Shown: piece after piece, positions 51,116-62,539 of the stretch
Layout: every line of letters begins with the position of its first letter
Numbering within the stretch: the stretch's first letter is position 1
NCBI RefSeq assembly: GCF_018139145.2
Contig: NC_059478.1
Coordinates: forward strand, 34,327,001-34,391,000
DNA: 64,000 bases
Direction: 5' to 3'
Origin: Gymnogyps californianus
Lineage: Eukaryota > Chordata > Aves > Accipitriformes > Cathartidae
Notes under the pieces: generated by a model
The model's input: the letters and a program-made list of their open reading frames with translations, nothing else
Told to the model about the DNA's origin: nothing
The model's database searches: none
Program-made: the position numbers and the translations under genes

Positions 51116-51456
51116 AACTGAAAACCCAAAAAAGATCCAGTTAACTTGAAGTGGAAATTTATTGATGCTGTGTTCAAAGAAATCAATGAGAATCCGTAAT
51201 GTGTTGACTTTAGTATAAAATTTAATTGCTTTTTGTTTCCCTCATGTAGAATTTTGCTGTGCTTGAAGTACTGTGGTTATGTGTTTCTGTAGTCACTATT
51301 TGTGTTAATTACTCATGATGTCTAGGTGATAATGTGAAATTTTACAATACATATTACAGCATATCTCTCTATCTGTTGCATCTTCAGGTTAAATTCCAAA
51401 CTCTTGTTTTTCCTGTGAGCTATACTGGTGGGTTTTGGGGGGAGGGAGAGGTATAG
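51116..51456. other. Intronic DNA, no feature recognised
   Basis: A/T-rich sequence between the CR1 fragment and the LTR. I see no exon, RNA gene or repeat family here. The last five bases (tatag, 51452-51456) may be one side of the LTR target-site duplication. Confidence 0.5.
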
Positions 51457-51574
51457 TGTCGAGGTTTAGGCCCATTGGCAACAAAGCATGACGCAGCCAC
51501 TCGCTCGCTCCTCAGGGGGGGCCAGACTGCTCACACTCTTCCCCTGCTGCAGCGTGGGGTCCCTCTCATGGGGG

Positions 51575-51913
51575 TCAGCCCCCCATGACCTTCTCTAACG
51601 CAAGTCCTTTCCACGCGCTGCAGTCCTCCACAAACTGTTCCAGCATGGGCTTTCCCACAGAGTCACAGCCTTCTCCGGGCCCAGCCACCTGCTCTGGCGT
51701 CGGGCCCTCCAGGGGCTGCAGGGGAATCTCTGCTCCACCGTTAACCTCCATGGGCTCAGGGGGACAGCCTGCCCTCTCACCACGGGCTGCAGGGGAATCT
51801 CTGCTCTGATTCACCTCCTCCCTCTCCTTCTTCACTGACCTCAGGGTCTGCATGGTTATTTCTCTCACATCCCGCTCCTCTCTTTGCTGTAGCTCCTCTT
51901 CTTCCTCCCTCAT
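51575..51913 (-). CDS. Uncharacterised 112-residue open frame inside the LTR
   Basis: An ATG-initiated frame of 112 codons runs from 51913 to 51575. The N-terminal 40 residues are highly charged (starting MREEEEELQQREERDVREI) and could form a coiled coil. The remainder is rich in Pro, Gly and Glu and contains two copies of a short segment, because ggctgcaggggaatctctgc occurs at 51714 and 51785. The first ATG lies about where the LTR transcript should start, so it may be missed and the next in-frame ATG (codon 21) used. I recognise no known retroviral protein in it. It may simply be a chance open frame in LTR DNA. Confidence 0.25.
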   Translation of the reverse strand: MREEEEELQQREERDVREITMQTLRSVKKEREEVNQSRDSPAARGERAGCPPEPMEVNGGAEIPLQPLEGPTPEQVAGPGEGCDSVGKPMLEQFVEDCSAWKGLALEKVMGG

Positions 51914-51930
51914 CAGCCTTTTGCCCTTCT

Positions 51931-51936
51931 TAAATA
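51931..51936 (-). promoter_or_regulatory. TATA-like element of the LTR
   Basis: On the minus strand the sequence reads gcATATTTAAgaag, about 30 bp downstream of the nearest CCAAT box (51968-51972). The spacing fits an LTR promoter firing leftwards, away from the RAVER2 exons. Confidence 0.45.
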
Positions 51937-51960
51937 TGCTGTCACAGAGGCGCTACCACT

Positions 51961-52256
51961 GTTGCTGATTGGCTCAACCTTGGCTAGAGGCGGGTCCGAG
52001 TTGGAGCTGGGGAAGCTTCTAGCAGCTTCTCCCCGTTGCTGATTGGCTCAACCTTGGCCAGAGGCGGGTCCGAGTTGGAGCTGGGGAAGCTTCTAGCAGC
52101 TTCTCCCCGTTGCTGATTGGCTCAACCTTGGCTAGAGGCGGGTCCGAGTTGGAGCTGGGGAAGCTTCTAGCAGCTTCTCCCCATTGCTGATTGGCTTGGC
52201 CTTGGCCAGAGGCGGGTCCGAGTTGGAGCCAGAGAAGCTTCTAGCAGCTTCTCACA
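51961..52256 (-). repeat. Four 74-bp tandem repeats with CCAAT boxes (LTR U3)
   Basis: Copies span 51961-52034, 52035-52108, 52109-52182 and 52183-52256. Each contains gctgattggct (minus strand AGCCAATC, an NF-Y type CCAAT box), gaggcgggtccgagttggag and aagcttctagcagcttct. The first three are nearly identical and the fourth is more diverged. Confidence 0.93.
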
Positions 52257-52370
52257 GGAGCCACCCCAGTAGCCCCTCCCCCACTACACAAACCCAACAC
52301 ATGTAGTAATTACCTCTGTAGCTGGAGAGAAGCTGTGGTAGGTGATGTAACTTGTTTTGGTCTCTTACAG

Positions 52371-52840
52371 CGTTCGTTACTCTGTTAAATGGAGAGCAGG
52401 CTCAAAACGCGATTCAGAAATTTCACCAGTATTCTCTTCGGGGAAAAGAAATATCCGTGCAACTCCAACCAACGGATGCTTTGCTGTGCATTACTAATTT
52501 GCCCACTTCATTTACGTTAGAAGAGTTTGAAGAACTTGTGCGTGCGTATGGCAATGTCGAGAGGTGTTTTTTGGTCTATAATGAAGTTACTGGCCATTCA
52601 AAGGGCTATGGCTTTGTGGAATATATGAAGAAGGACTCTGCTGCAAAGGCGAGACTGGAACTTCTGGGGAAACAGTTAGACGAGAGCACTCTCTTTGCAC
52701 AGTGGATGGATGTGAACCAGCTGACGACAAATCTTATTCACTCCAAGTGCCTTTGTGTAGATAAATTTCAAAAAGACTACGTTGATTCAAAAGAACTGAT
52801 CCAAGCTTTCTCACTAAAGTATAAACCTGTTTTCTGCCAG
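52371..52840 (+). CDS. RAVER2: RAVER2 internal coding exon: end of RRM1, RRM2, start of RRM3
   Basis: RAVER2 is a nuclear hnRNP-like protein with three N-terminal RNA-recognition motifs that binds polypyrimidine-tract-binding protein. The exon follows a good acceptor (tctcttacag) and ends at CAG|gtatgt. It carries the last two bases of a split codon plus 156 codons. The product starts [14 protein letters not shown], the third strand and second helix of RRM1. RRM2 follows, with RNP2-like LLCITNL and RNP1 KGYGFVEY, then a linker and the RNP2-like CLCVDK of RRM3. The order and wording ([34 protein letters not shown]) fit RAVER2 and not RAVER1. The exon(s) coding for the N-terminus and the first half of RRM1 are not found upstream in the window, so they should lie left of the macrosatellite. 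Confidence 0.95.
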
Positions 52841-55800
52841 GTATGTTGAATTTGTATCTTTTGGAAGATCATGGTCATGATTTAAGTAGCTCTGTATTTG
52901 CATCTTCACTGCTTGCTGTCTTATCCTTTTATTTTTCATTTAAGTAGTGAATGGTTATGCATCTGCATTGTGATACATGATATGGTACAGATGCTTTATT
53001 GGTATGGGTTTGCAGCGATTGGTCAATATCATCTGGGAATTCTGCAGGAGACCTCTCCCGTGACACGCCAATAAAATGTTTATAAGACATCCCCTCCTCA
53101 TGTATTTTATTGAAAATAATTTTAGAAATATTTTAGAGAGCTTTTAAAGTAAACATTGATGATGGTTTTATTGCTCGGTAAAGAAAACCAGAGTGTATGA
53201 ACACCACAAGTGCAACAGTTCAGATGATGGAGAATATATATCTATATATGTATATAATTAATATGTTTAAGAAAGCTCTGCAAATATCTCGTGTGTTTTT
53301 TCCCTAACTGGAGAAGATGTAGGCTTGGGATCTCGTAGTTGGCTGGGCTTGCCAGTGATAGAAGTGGTACATCTTTTGGAAAGCTTGCAGGTACAGAAGA
53401 GGTGGATCCTTACTAGCCTTTGCAAGTGTCAAGGTTTCCTTCTCATCATCATGGCTTGTGAGATACTGGACCACAAATAAAATGTGGCTTGTAGAAGTGG
53501 TGCAGACCAGTATACCATAAACAGGCAGTAGAAAGCAAGCTTGCTTTATAGTCACACAGTTGGGTATGATTTCAGTTGTTTGTTGGTTTTTTTTTCTTAA
53601 GTATCTTGGAAGGCTGCTCAGGGATTAGCTTCAGGGATAAGTAACCAGAGATTCTCAGCATCTAAGACCAGAAGGTCCATCAGACTGTCTAGCCGGACCA
53701 CCTGCAGGTCATCATATTTTCCCTAGTGCACTTTTCGAGCCCCAGTAATTTGTAGTTGGCTAAAGTACATCCTTACACTTGCTTGATCCAAATATACCAG
53801 GAGATGCATAAATTGGAAGTAACTCTTTCCAGAAGGAAAGTCTGTTTTCTCAGTTGAATGTATCTGGCTTCAGTTTCACCTCACTGATGACTAGATTGAG
53901 GAGCCTTTGCTCTCCACTATTTTCTTCCTGTAAGAAGGTATTAAATGCTGTAATCAAGTCACTTGCTTAATCTTTGTTTAATTAGCTGAACAGATTGATC
54001 TTTTAAAGTCTTTTACTTCAGGGCTTTTTTCCAGCTGTCAGATAATCCGGAGGCTGTTATCAGCTCCCTCAACAATTTTTCAACATCCTTTAAAAATTCT
54101 GAAGTTCAAAGAACAACAGGCTGCTTTGATAGGTTTTCACTAACAGTATTCTACTATGCAGTTAGAGGCACTTAAAAATGGACTTTTACCTTCCTTCTTA
54201 AATCATAATGATACATGGGTCACACCTGGTGTAGGTGCTGGTGTAGGTGAGGAGGGTCTGTTTGTGTATGCATTATATCAGTAAATGGCACTAAATACAT
54301 GTTTCTATAAAATACAGGAATTAAAACAGTATGCTTTGAATTAGGGAATAGGCACCCAGTGAAAAACATATCCAAGAAAACATTCTTGGCACGTTCTCGT
54401 ATTACCTATCACTTGTATAAACACACTGTGTAATAGACTAATAGGTAGATCGTAGAAGTATGATAATAGAAGAAAAATAGTTTTACTTATGATTTATTTT
54501 CAGTGATTCTCAGAGAATAAATGTGTGATTTATTCTCAGTCATGCCCCATGTTTCCACTGGGCACCCAACAGGTACTGACTGGTGAGGGAGGCTCTGCCT
54601 CGAGGGGTGGTGGGGAGAGGCAGCAGAGGTGCTGGTTTGCGGACGTAATGGGTGAGTGATGGAGGTGAACCCCATGGGCTAACAGGGGAAGCAGCCCTCT
54701 GGAGAGGGAAGATATGAGGATGGAGGCAGGTAAACAAGTAGTTCAAATTTGATAGATGGAAAAGGGAAGATGGTGGATGAATTCTCATCACAATAGTGCT
54801 AATTAATCATGGTTTTATGAGTGAGATGACCTAAAAATTAAGTACAAAGAAAGGAGAAGGAGGAAGACCCAAGAAAGTGTGGAAGAAGCAAGGAGGGGGC
54901 TGTGACATGATGGGTAGAGACATAAGAGGAAAACTAGGAGAGGACAGGGTAGCAGAAACCTGGGTGGGGAGGGAATTTCAATAGAGAATGACTAGGAGAA
55001 GTGCCTTTGTCTGGAAAACTTCTCCTGGAAGAATGAATACGTTTTAGAAAAACAATTAAAATGTTCGTTCGCGCTCTTATTATTTTACGTCTTTGTGACT
55101 ACAGTCTCTCTCTCCTTTCCTTTTCCTAGTCTTGATCAATCCAGCCTTCACACCACTCTTGCATTCAGATTGTCCCTCCAGTAGGGTCACTTTGACCATT
55201 TTGCCTGTCTCCTGGTATGGCTTCTTTAACGTAGCTGTCTTGTGCTGCTTTCATGGCTTAGTTCTGCTGGTAACTGATGCAGTGTTTCATCATGTAAATA
55301 TGATCTTTTACCTAAAATTCTTAGCTGAACTCATGAAATAAAATCTGGTTTATTTCATTTTATTCCAAAGTTACCATTTTTTGAAACCAATTTGATTTCT
55401 CCTATATTGACAACAGAAATGTTCTGTCGGGAAGAGCTGAAGCCAGATACTTATACATGGGTCTTAGAAAAATGGCTTTTCGTAGGACTTACAGAAACAT
55501 GTTTTATCCTTTGCTTCAACAAAATGGAGCGGAAAACCTGATTCCTTTCTTATGTCAACTTTAAATTGTCACTAGGAGGTCTCCACTGTTATCTAGATAG
55601 GGACAGAGGGCTTTTCTTCAGTACCTGTTTACTGAGGAAGTTTTAAAAATTCCTGATCTGTTTGCAAGAATACTAATCACTGCACTTCCACATGTTAAAT
55701 GAGTTTTTAACTATGTGTGAAACTACAATATATTCCATAGCTGCAAACCATTCTTTTCACAAGTACTTCAGATCTTTACCAGTGCAGCTACACTGATGTC

Positions 55801-56807
55801 AAAATAAAATATAATGCTTCTCCACATAAAGACACACATATATACATAGCATATACATATTTATGTATACATTTATATATCAAAATTTGTGTGTTCTCTG
55901 GAGCTCTTCCCAGAGGCCAGTCTTTAACAGTGGCATTAAAGATCTGACCACCCTCTTTTTCTTAAAAATCTTTGAGATTTATATTTCAATTGTTAGTGTA
56001 AGTTTGTGGGACCTAATAGCTGGGAATAGGTTGTTTTTATCCAGTGAAATCTAGAGGAGATTTCCTCTCTTCCACAGCAGAGCTAGTATCAGTATATCAT
56101 TTCTGTTCATTTTGGGACTGGATATTTTTGCCTAAGCTTTATTCCTTCCCTTCTCACCCCCCTTTTTTTGTTTGATTTAAATCTGCTCAGTCTGCTATAA
56201 AACTCTGCAAACAAAGGACAGAGCATTGTTTGACACGTAAGCCTGTTTCCAGTCCGCTTGATTGATCAGTCTGGCATCTTCTCTTGGCATTAAATACAAC
56301 CACAGACTTCATATTCTCCTAAAAGGCAGTATATATCAGTGGAATTTGCATTGTTACGTGTTTCAACAACTATCATGTAGTCTGATGAATGATGTTTTTA
56401 TTATTGTAGGCTTAAAAACTGAACAATAACGAGTTTATAATTCTTATCCTGCAAAATAAAAATAAAAATTATTGTAGCATACAGCTGTATTTACAATTTC
56501 CTTCTCATTCCTTCTTTATTCTGAAAATACGTGTTAAATACATTTCATAGCTCCGGTTCTCCATGAGATTAGATTGAAGTGAAGGTGGTAATTCAAGCAA
56601 ATAGAGCATGCATGCCAGATATCATATGAAGATATGCTATTCAACTTATATCTAGCACATTTGAGACAGAAACATACTGATTTGGGTAGGCATTAACATA
56701 GGGTGTCAACTGTTTGTGAAGTGTTTTGCAAGGGATAGGTGAAAATATTGCAAGGCAGTTCCTGAAATTCCCCATTTTGTTCAGTGTATTGTGAAACGTT
56801 GTTTCAG
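52841..56807 (+). other. RAVER2 intron, 3967 bp
   Basis: The intron has a gtatgt donor and a gtttcag acceptor. It contains a short A/T dinucleotide-rich stretch (about 53233-53265), a degraded CR1-like copy (about 53640-54075), and a purine-rich plus strand around 54590-54990. A second TA-rich stretch lies at about 55845-55880. Several short open frames here show no recognisable domain and I regard them as chance. Confidence 0.8.
53640..54075 (-). mobile_element. Old CR1/L3-like LINE 3' fragment, antisense
   Basis: The plus strand has the order of phrases typical of reverse-complemented ancient CR1 tails: gagattctcagcatctaaga, ccagaaggtccatcagactg, a gtctagccggaccacctgca block, tgactagattgaggagcc, and tgtaatcaagtcacttgc. 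It is strongly diverged, so edges and subfamily are uncertain. Confidence 0.6.
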
Positions 56808-56999
56808 TTTGCTCAGGATGAAGACAGCTACATTGGTGACTTTGCGGTGGTTGAGTACGAAACTGCAGAGCAGGCTGAGAAAGTACAAGAAGTCACCGAC
56901 GGCATGACTATCAAAGGGAAGAGAGTCCAGGTGTCGTACTGTGCTCCGGGAGCGCCAGGCAGAAGCACGTTGGCAGCACTTATAGCAGCGCAAAGGATG
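56808..56999 (+). CDS. RAVER2: RAVER2 internal coding exon: rest of RRM3
   Basis: 64 codons in phase 0 between ttgtttcag and ATG|gtaaga. The product begins FAQDEDSYI and holds the RNP1-like strand GDFAVVEY (codons 10-17), the helix ETAEQAEKVQEVTDG, and a C-terminal segment APGAPGRSTLAALIAAQRM that follows RRM3 in the raver family. It joins the preceding exon in frame at ...KPVFCQ|FAQDE, which is contiguous in RAVER2. RRM3 is non-canonical: neither its RNP2 (CLCVDK) nor its RNP1 has the full set of RNA-stacking aromatics (GDFAVVEY keeps a Phe at the third position). Confidence 0.95.
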
Positions 57000-57898
57000 G
57001 TAAGATATTTGCAAATCTGTTTTCAGAATGAGTGTGATGCACCTTGAGCGGCCTGAGGTGGGTCAGAGGGATTCAGCTGCTTTGCATTAGGAAAACAAGC
57101 CAACCTTTTGGAAGCGTTAGCCTTTTTTTTTTTTAATCTAGGCAGTCCAATTCAGTCTCCTTCCTAGGAAAAGCATGGCCACATTCTGCAAGGAGGAAGG
57201 GTAAAATATGGCCGTAAGATATCACAAAGTTGTACTTACATAGCTCTGGGATTTTAGTAAATTTAATTTTCTGTAAGAGAAATTGTTCCAGTTCAAAAGT
57301 AACTGGAAGTGGAGTCATTTGACAAGCAAAAGCTTGGTTTAAAACAGAGAGGCAAGAATTTCTCAATTTTAAGATAAATTTGAAGGTAGGAGAAATAGTT
57401 TAATTTCATGCTCGATACAGAAGAAAGCTTTTTACACCCACATGTCTTATCAAATTATTTCCTAGAAAATTGGATGTGATAAGTGTTATGTGAAGCTGTC
57501 TTAAAAGTGGCAGCAGGACAGTCTCATTACTTGGGCTAGCTTTAGCCCACATCTTTATAAAAGAGATGAGTGGTGCTATTATAAGATAGTGTGTGGTGTT
57601 CATGTTAACAGTGCCTTTCATATTCTCCTTTATTGATAACTCTGTCTTGGTTTAAGGGAAAAAAAGAAATGTGTCTCAGGAAAAATAATACGCTTGAAAT
57701 TTTGGGGGAATAGTTTGTTAGGCATTTCATTTGAGGGAAAAGGAGCATGGAAAGGAGCAGGACACAGGGAAGGAGGTGCTGGGATTATTTTCTGTGTAAA
57801 ATGAAGTATCTATGTTACAGTCACACAAGTTTGAGGGATTTAAATGTATTCTTTGTTTCCTCCTGATTCTAACATTTTTGTATCTCTCTTAATTGGAG
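57000..57898 (+). other. RAVER2 intron, 899 bp
   Basis: Donor gtaaga. The acceptor is unusual in having G before AG (attggag|ATG) but follows a pyrimidine-rich stretch (tttttgtatctctctt). No other feature is seen. Confidence 0.8.
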
Positions 57899-58025
57899 AT
57901 GAGGAACAATAGGAAAGGCTTGCTTCCAGAGCCAAATCCAGTGCAGATTATGAAAAGTTTTAATAATCCAGCAATGTTGCAAATGCTACTGCAGCCACAG
58001 TTGCGTGGACATGCTGTTAAACCTG
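57899..58025 (+). CDS. RAVER2: RAVER2 internal coding exon: post-RRM region
   Basis: 42 codons plus one base, ending CCT G|gtaagt. The product runs MRNNRKGLLPEPNPVQIMKS and on to QPQLRGHAVKP. The GLLPEPN-QIMKS-NNPAMLQ-LLQPQL pattern is the stretch that follows the RRMs in RAVER2. The start at 57899 was chosen because it is the only AG that gives phase 0 with the preceding exon. The acceptor is weaker than the others. This region is predicted helical/low-complexity and begins the linker to the PTB-binding motifs. Confidence 0.92.
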
Positions 58026-58971
58026 GTAAGTTGTTTTAAAACAGAGTTGAAAAAAGAAACGCTGTTCTTGGTGATACAAGGTGTTCAGCAGAGGAGAGAA
58101 GCAGGAATACTGTTTTAAAATCTGTGCAGACACTGTTTCAGTGTGTTTGTGTAGACACTTTCACATTTAGTGAAAGCAAAAGCAAGAGGTGGATTGCTAC
58201 ACTATTGTGTCTGGGTAAAATTCAGTGTTACCTGAAAATGTCCTCACATTAACTCTGTGGTCTCTGAATGTTTATATTAGAAATGGGTTTAAAATGAAAT
58301 GTCTTTCGCAGTCATCATTAAAATGGCAAATTTAAATCTGATTCGAGATCTGAATTTTGCAGCCTGAGTCTTTCTCCTGAGGTTTCCGATGTAAATCTTT
58401 ATTCACTTGGATGCTACCATAGTTGTACACAGCATTTTGTAACGGCATTAGCCAAAAATATTTCTCTGCCTTCTCATTAGGATGGATGTGAATAAACATA
58501 TTAAAAACAATCTTAGCACATTTCAAATGGTGAAAGTATTAGGAACAGGAATGAGAACAGATAATTTGAGGAGTCAAGGACAGCTAAGAGTTTGTGACAT
58601 AATCTACTGACAGAAGATACACAGAAATTGTGTGTGAACACTTTAGTGAAGAAACACTTTAGCTAATGCTGAAGTTTCAAAGCACTTTAGATAATGCTGT
58701 GGTCTTGCAGTCAACTGCAGACATTTCTGCATCGTTGAGCAAAACTCTCAGCTTTAGAGGAGCTCCATGAAAGTACATTTGATCTCTAATATGCTGTTAA
58801 TTGCAGATCAAAGCTGGGTATATTGAAAGGTTTCCTTACAGTAACCTTTAGTATACGGGAAAGTTTCGTGGAAACTATAGAAATAGTTAGAAATATAGAA
58901 TAACTCTCATAAAGATCTTTACTTGCCTAACTTATAAAACACTGCAACTTTGTCTTGTGTTTCTAAAACAG
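58026..58971 (+). other. RAVER2 intron, 946 bp
   Basis: Donor gtaagt, acceptor ttctaaaacag. The sequence is A/T-rich and I see no repeat or RNA gene in it. Confidence 0.8.
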
Positions 58972-59054
58972 TTCTTGGAGCATCTGCAGGTTTACCTCAC
59001 CTTATAAATTCAGCAGTTGGCCCACCTTTTTTGCAGTTGAATAAAATTCATCAG
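58972..59054 (+). CDS. RAVER2: RAVER2 internal coding exon
   Basis: 83 bp. The split codon G|TT gives Val, so the product is VLGASAGLPHLINSAVGPPFL followed by QLNKIHQ (28 residues), ending CAG|gtatgt in phase 0. The VLG start resembles the first residues of raver-type PTB-binding motifs but lacks the final Pro. The SLPHLxNxxxxPxFLxLNKxHQ-like pattern is the RAVER2 linker. Confidence 0.9.
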
Positions 59055-59983
59055 GTATGTGACAAAAAAACTTTTGTCAAACTATGTATTTGTGGAGATC
59101 TTAGCATGAAAAATATTCTTGAAGTTTTAAGAAATTAGAACTAAAATCAAGTGTTCTCGTTAAAGCTATCTTTAAGAAAAGCATTCTATTATGAGATGCC
59201 TCTGGGGATGTAAGAGCAGACTGTGCTTACTATCCATGAGTGAGTTATTTTATCTTAAATGAGCTTTTGATTTGCTAACGCCTGCCGATGTAGAGACAAC
59301 TTGCCATTACTGGCAAAAAAAATCTTCTTTAAATTAGTGCTTGAGGAGCATGGCCCATCCATTTCTCTTGGAGCTCCTCATACACACTTCCTGTAGAGAC
59401 TTCATTGTTTTTTCTTATTCAAGCCAACAAGCTTAGCATCATTATCTTCATTTTAAAGCTTGCAGGGACCAAAATGTGCTATATATGCCATAAAAAACAG
59501 TGATTTGAAGATGTTACTTGTTAGTCAAAAAAACCCCAAGGTTATAAGCTGTTTAAAGTGTTCTCGGGGTATCTGTAATTCACTGTAAAGTTGATACGAC
59601 TTCCATATGGACACCAGAATTTCTGAAAGATACTATACCGGATATTTGGGATGAGTTTGCCCAAGAAATTGGTGATGAGAACATGCTAGAGTAGCACCCA
59701 CGACCAGAACTCCTCCCTGCAGCAGTGCACTTGGCCAGCAGCCTGCCTGGCCTGCCCTGCCTCGTATTGAGGTTCTGTCAGAGATTTCTCCAGCTGTGCC
59801 AGGAGCCAAAATTTTCCTTTGATGTTCATGGCGGGGATTTTCGTAAGTACCTATGTGAGGGACTGGAGTCAATTGCTTTGACTTCCTATTTCTGATGTTT
59901 CAGAAATTCCCATTTAAAAAATAAAATCCCCTTAAGTATTAGTTGTTATTTCCGCTGTTCTTTTGGCAAACACAGAATTACAG

Positions 59984-60017
<34 letters not shown>

Positions 60018-62539
60018 CCAAATTAAAATGCAGAGATACCCCTTATGTTAAGTATATTTAGCTTTTCTATTTTTTTGGCTAAAAACTGGTAGGTGAATAT
60101 ATTAATTTTGAATAAATACTACTTAGTTTTGCCCCATCAGATGACTTGCTTTTATCCTGTACAATGAAAAAATACATCATTCTTTGCTTTTACTTCTTTT
60201 ATTTAAATGACATTTTCAATTGGTACATTTATTTACTGCTGCTCTCCCTTCAGCCTTGGAGAGTCTATGCTTCCTTGGAAGGCAATGTGAATGTTTTCCA
60301 GTCGCAGCTGGAGACGGGCATGTTTCACACAGTTAACAGTGTGATTGATGAAGATCCAATGTTTTTTGGCTTAAGAGTGCTGCAGCCAAACAACTTAGTG
60401 TTTTCTCTTTAGAGAGACTTACAAGTCTAATTCTCTTCCAGGGAGCTTCCTGTCATTTAATTAGCTTCAGACCTGGTCTAATAGCCTGAATTTTATTGAC
60501 AATGATTTGATTATCCCAATTCCTTCTATTAGGCACATTTTTCTGTTATTCAGTGACTTACTTCAGAGTATTCTCTAAAGCCAGAGAACCAGGTCACTAT
60601 TTTTATTGTCTTGAAATTCAGTATTGTCACAAGATAGAGGAACAGGCTTGGCTTGACTCTCTCCCCACCTCCCCAGTCACACACTGATTCAGCTTCCTGT
60701 GTATCTTGGTTTTGCTATTTTATGTTCAAGGTTTTGTAAAGTAATATAATGAGAAGAAACAATATTTTCAGGATGATTATGCCACAACATTATAAAATAA
60801 TTGATAAAAAAAGATTTAACGGAGGGGAATTTGAACAAATGGCTTATTCATCCAGTAATCTTTCCACTCTGGAGGCAGCATGACTTTCAACTTCTTTCTT
60901 TTAATTTCTCTTAGTTGCAATTATCATGTGCCAAAATAATGCATTTTAAACTTATTCAGTGATGTGTTTTCCTCAGTCATCCAGCAGTTTATTAAATTCT
61001 TGTTAACCCAGAGACTTTCTTTTGAGGATTCTAACCAAACTGTTTTTCCACTCTTGTATTTCTGAAAGTTTTGCAATTGAACTAATACATTTTCTTTCTT
61101 GACATAACCAAGTTTAGAAGGAACAACCAGTGGTACTGGTGACAATAAACAGCCCTGGATAATTTATATTGGAAATCACTAAGACAATTAAAATAGCAGA
61201 TGTGTAACTAATCTAGATATGGCACACTTTTGTTCTAAATTGCACATTTCTGGGTCCAGAAGACCGTATTATAGGCATAGAGTTTTTTTCCCTAGAGAAT
61301 TTGACCCTACCACACAGAGACACAACCTAGGCTTGAAAATATTTGTGAGGTGTTTTGCAGGAGGCTGCGAAATCTACAAAGCCAGGCACTGGGAGAGCTG
61401 CCTTCTTTTTGGGTTCCATCTTCATTACCTGGTTCTGGTGATCTTTCCTATGTAGGAGATCTCAAAAAAATGAGGAAGGCTATACTCGTAGTGATTTGAC
61501 GCAGTCAGAGTCCCATGTATCTGTTCTTGCACCGCTGTGCAAAAAGGTTTGTAGAGCAACCTATGTTTTGCCTGGCAAATTATGCTCAGGAGCTGCTGCC
61601 AGAAAGACAGTTTCAAGCCTGTGTTCAGCTAGCATGAATCATAATGGGATTTTGTGATCTAGAGTGGACATAAGGGTTCTTTTAAGCCACTGTACTAGCC
61701 AGAGCACATCATGCCAAATATACCAGTAGCAGAGTCTGAACGTGGTGCCCCAAAGCTGTTAAGTGGCTCAGTTCTGGTGGCACACTGATCCAGAATTTTT
61801 TGAATGAAAAATACTAATATTTTATAGACTTGACAATCTGTAGGCACTGTGATTTGTAAGCTTTTTTATGGTTCTGGAATAGAATTTCATGTAGATAGTT
61901 ACCACTAAAAAGGGGGGAGGGGGGAACACATCTGGATGTTCCTTTCTGAAAGTAAAGATGCTGTTTGGTAACTGTAAAGCAAAGGATGGAAGTCCCTGCC
62001 AGTTACAGCTGAGTCCTGTGAAGTGTATAGATATTTGGCGGAGATTGTGTATTAGAATTGCAATGCAAGGCACAATGCAAATGTTAACAAACAATGAAGT
62101 CCTTATTCACAGAGCTCGTAATCCCCTGAAGTCCTTGTGTCTCATCTTTCTTATTGGCACTGTAGGTAACTCCCCTACCTAGTCTGTCTGCAGAGGCTTC
62201 AAACACATTTAGCTTTCCCTGTTGGCTTAGACGCAGGGGCTGCAATGGAGTCTGGATTGTATTTGGAGTATGGTCTTGATCCTTTAAAAGCCATTAGAAA
62301 GCATACTTGTGGTTGTGAGGTGGAAAAAAGGGCTAGGCGGAAGAGAGGTTAAAAGAACTTGAAATAACTTTCTATGAATGAAGCAAAAATTTAGTTCTGT
62401 GCAGGAAACAGTTATTTTCCTTTGCTGTATTAACTCAGAAACTAATTTAAATTTCTTTAAGCAGTATCGTCTGAAAATGTTTCAAGAATGTACTGTTTTC
62501 CATGACTGTCAACTAACACTTCTTTTAATAATTTCACAG
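59055..62539 (+). other. RAVER2 intron, 3485 bp
   Basis: Donor gtatgt, acceptor atttcacag. It holds a 27-base A run at 59989-60015. A G/C-richer block at about 59690-59850 has no recognisable identity. The open frames at about 60150-60410 and 61220-61455 show no domain or splice-consistent homology to RAVER2 and are left uncalled. Confidence 0.8.
59989..60015 (+). repeat. Poly(A) run, 27 bases
   Basis: An uninterrupted run of 27 A follows cagatctt and precedes gaccaaatt. It may be the tail of an old retrocopy, but no parent sequence can be seen upstream. Its exact length may be unreliable. Confidence 0.9.

Larger units (their letters stand above)
51457..52301 (-). mobile_element. Solo LTR of an endogenous retrovirus (845 bp)
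   Basis: Read on the minus strand, the element starts TGTGTTGGGTTTG and ends CCTCGACA, that is TGT...ACA termini. It is flanked by tatag (51452-51456) and tgtag (52302-52306), a possible 5-bp target-site duplication with one mismatch. Inside are four 74-bp direct repeats, each with a canonical CCAAT box in minus orientation, then a TATTTA box (51931-51936), as expected for a U3 enhancer and promoter. No internal gag, pol or env region is present, so it is a solo LTR. A 5-bp duplication would fit an ERVL-like class, but the class is a guess. Confidence 0.65.

Noticed and set aside
53304..53555. Minus-strand 83-codon frame in the first visible RAVER2 intron
   Set aside because: No recognisable domain and no support beyond length. 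Chance frame in intron DNA.
54487..54791. Minus-strand open frames opposite a purine-rich stretch
   Set aside because: Pyrimidine-rich low-complexity composition explains the Pro/Ser/His-rich products. No domain or splice signal was seen.
60146..60412. Open frame of 88 codons as an additional exon
   Set aside because: There is an AG after a pyrimidine-rich tract near 60254, but the product is unrelated to RAVER2. The flanking exons join in phase without it, and no donor fits.
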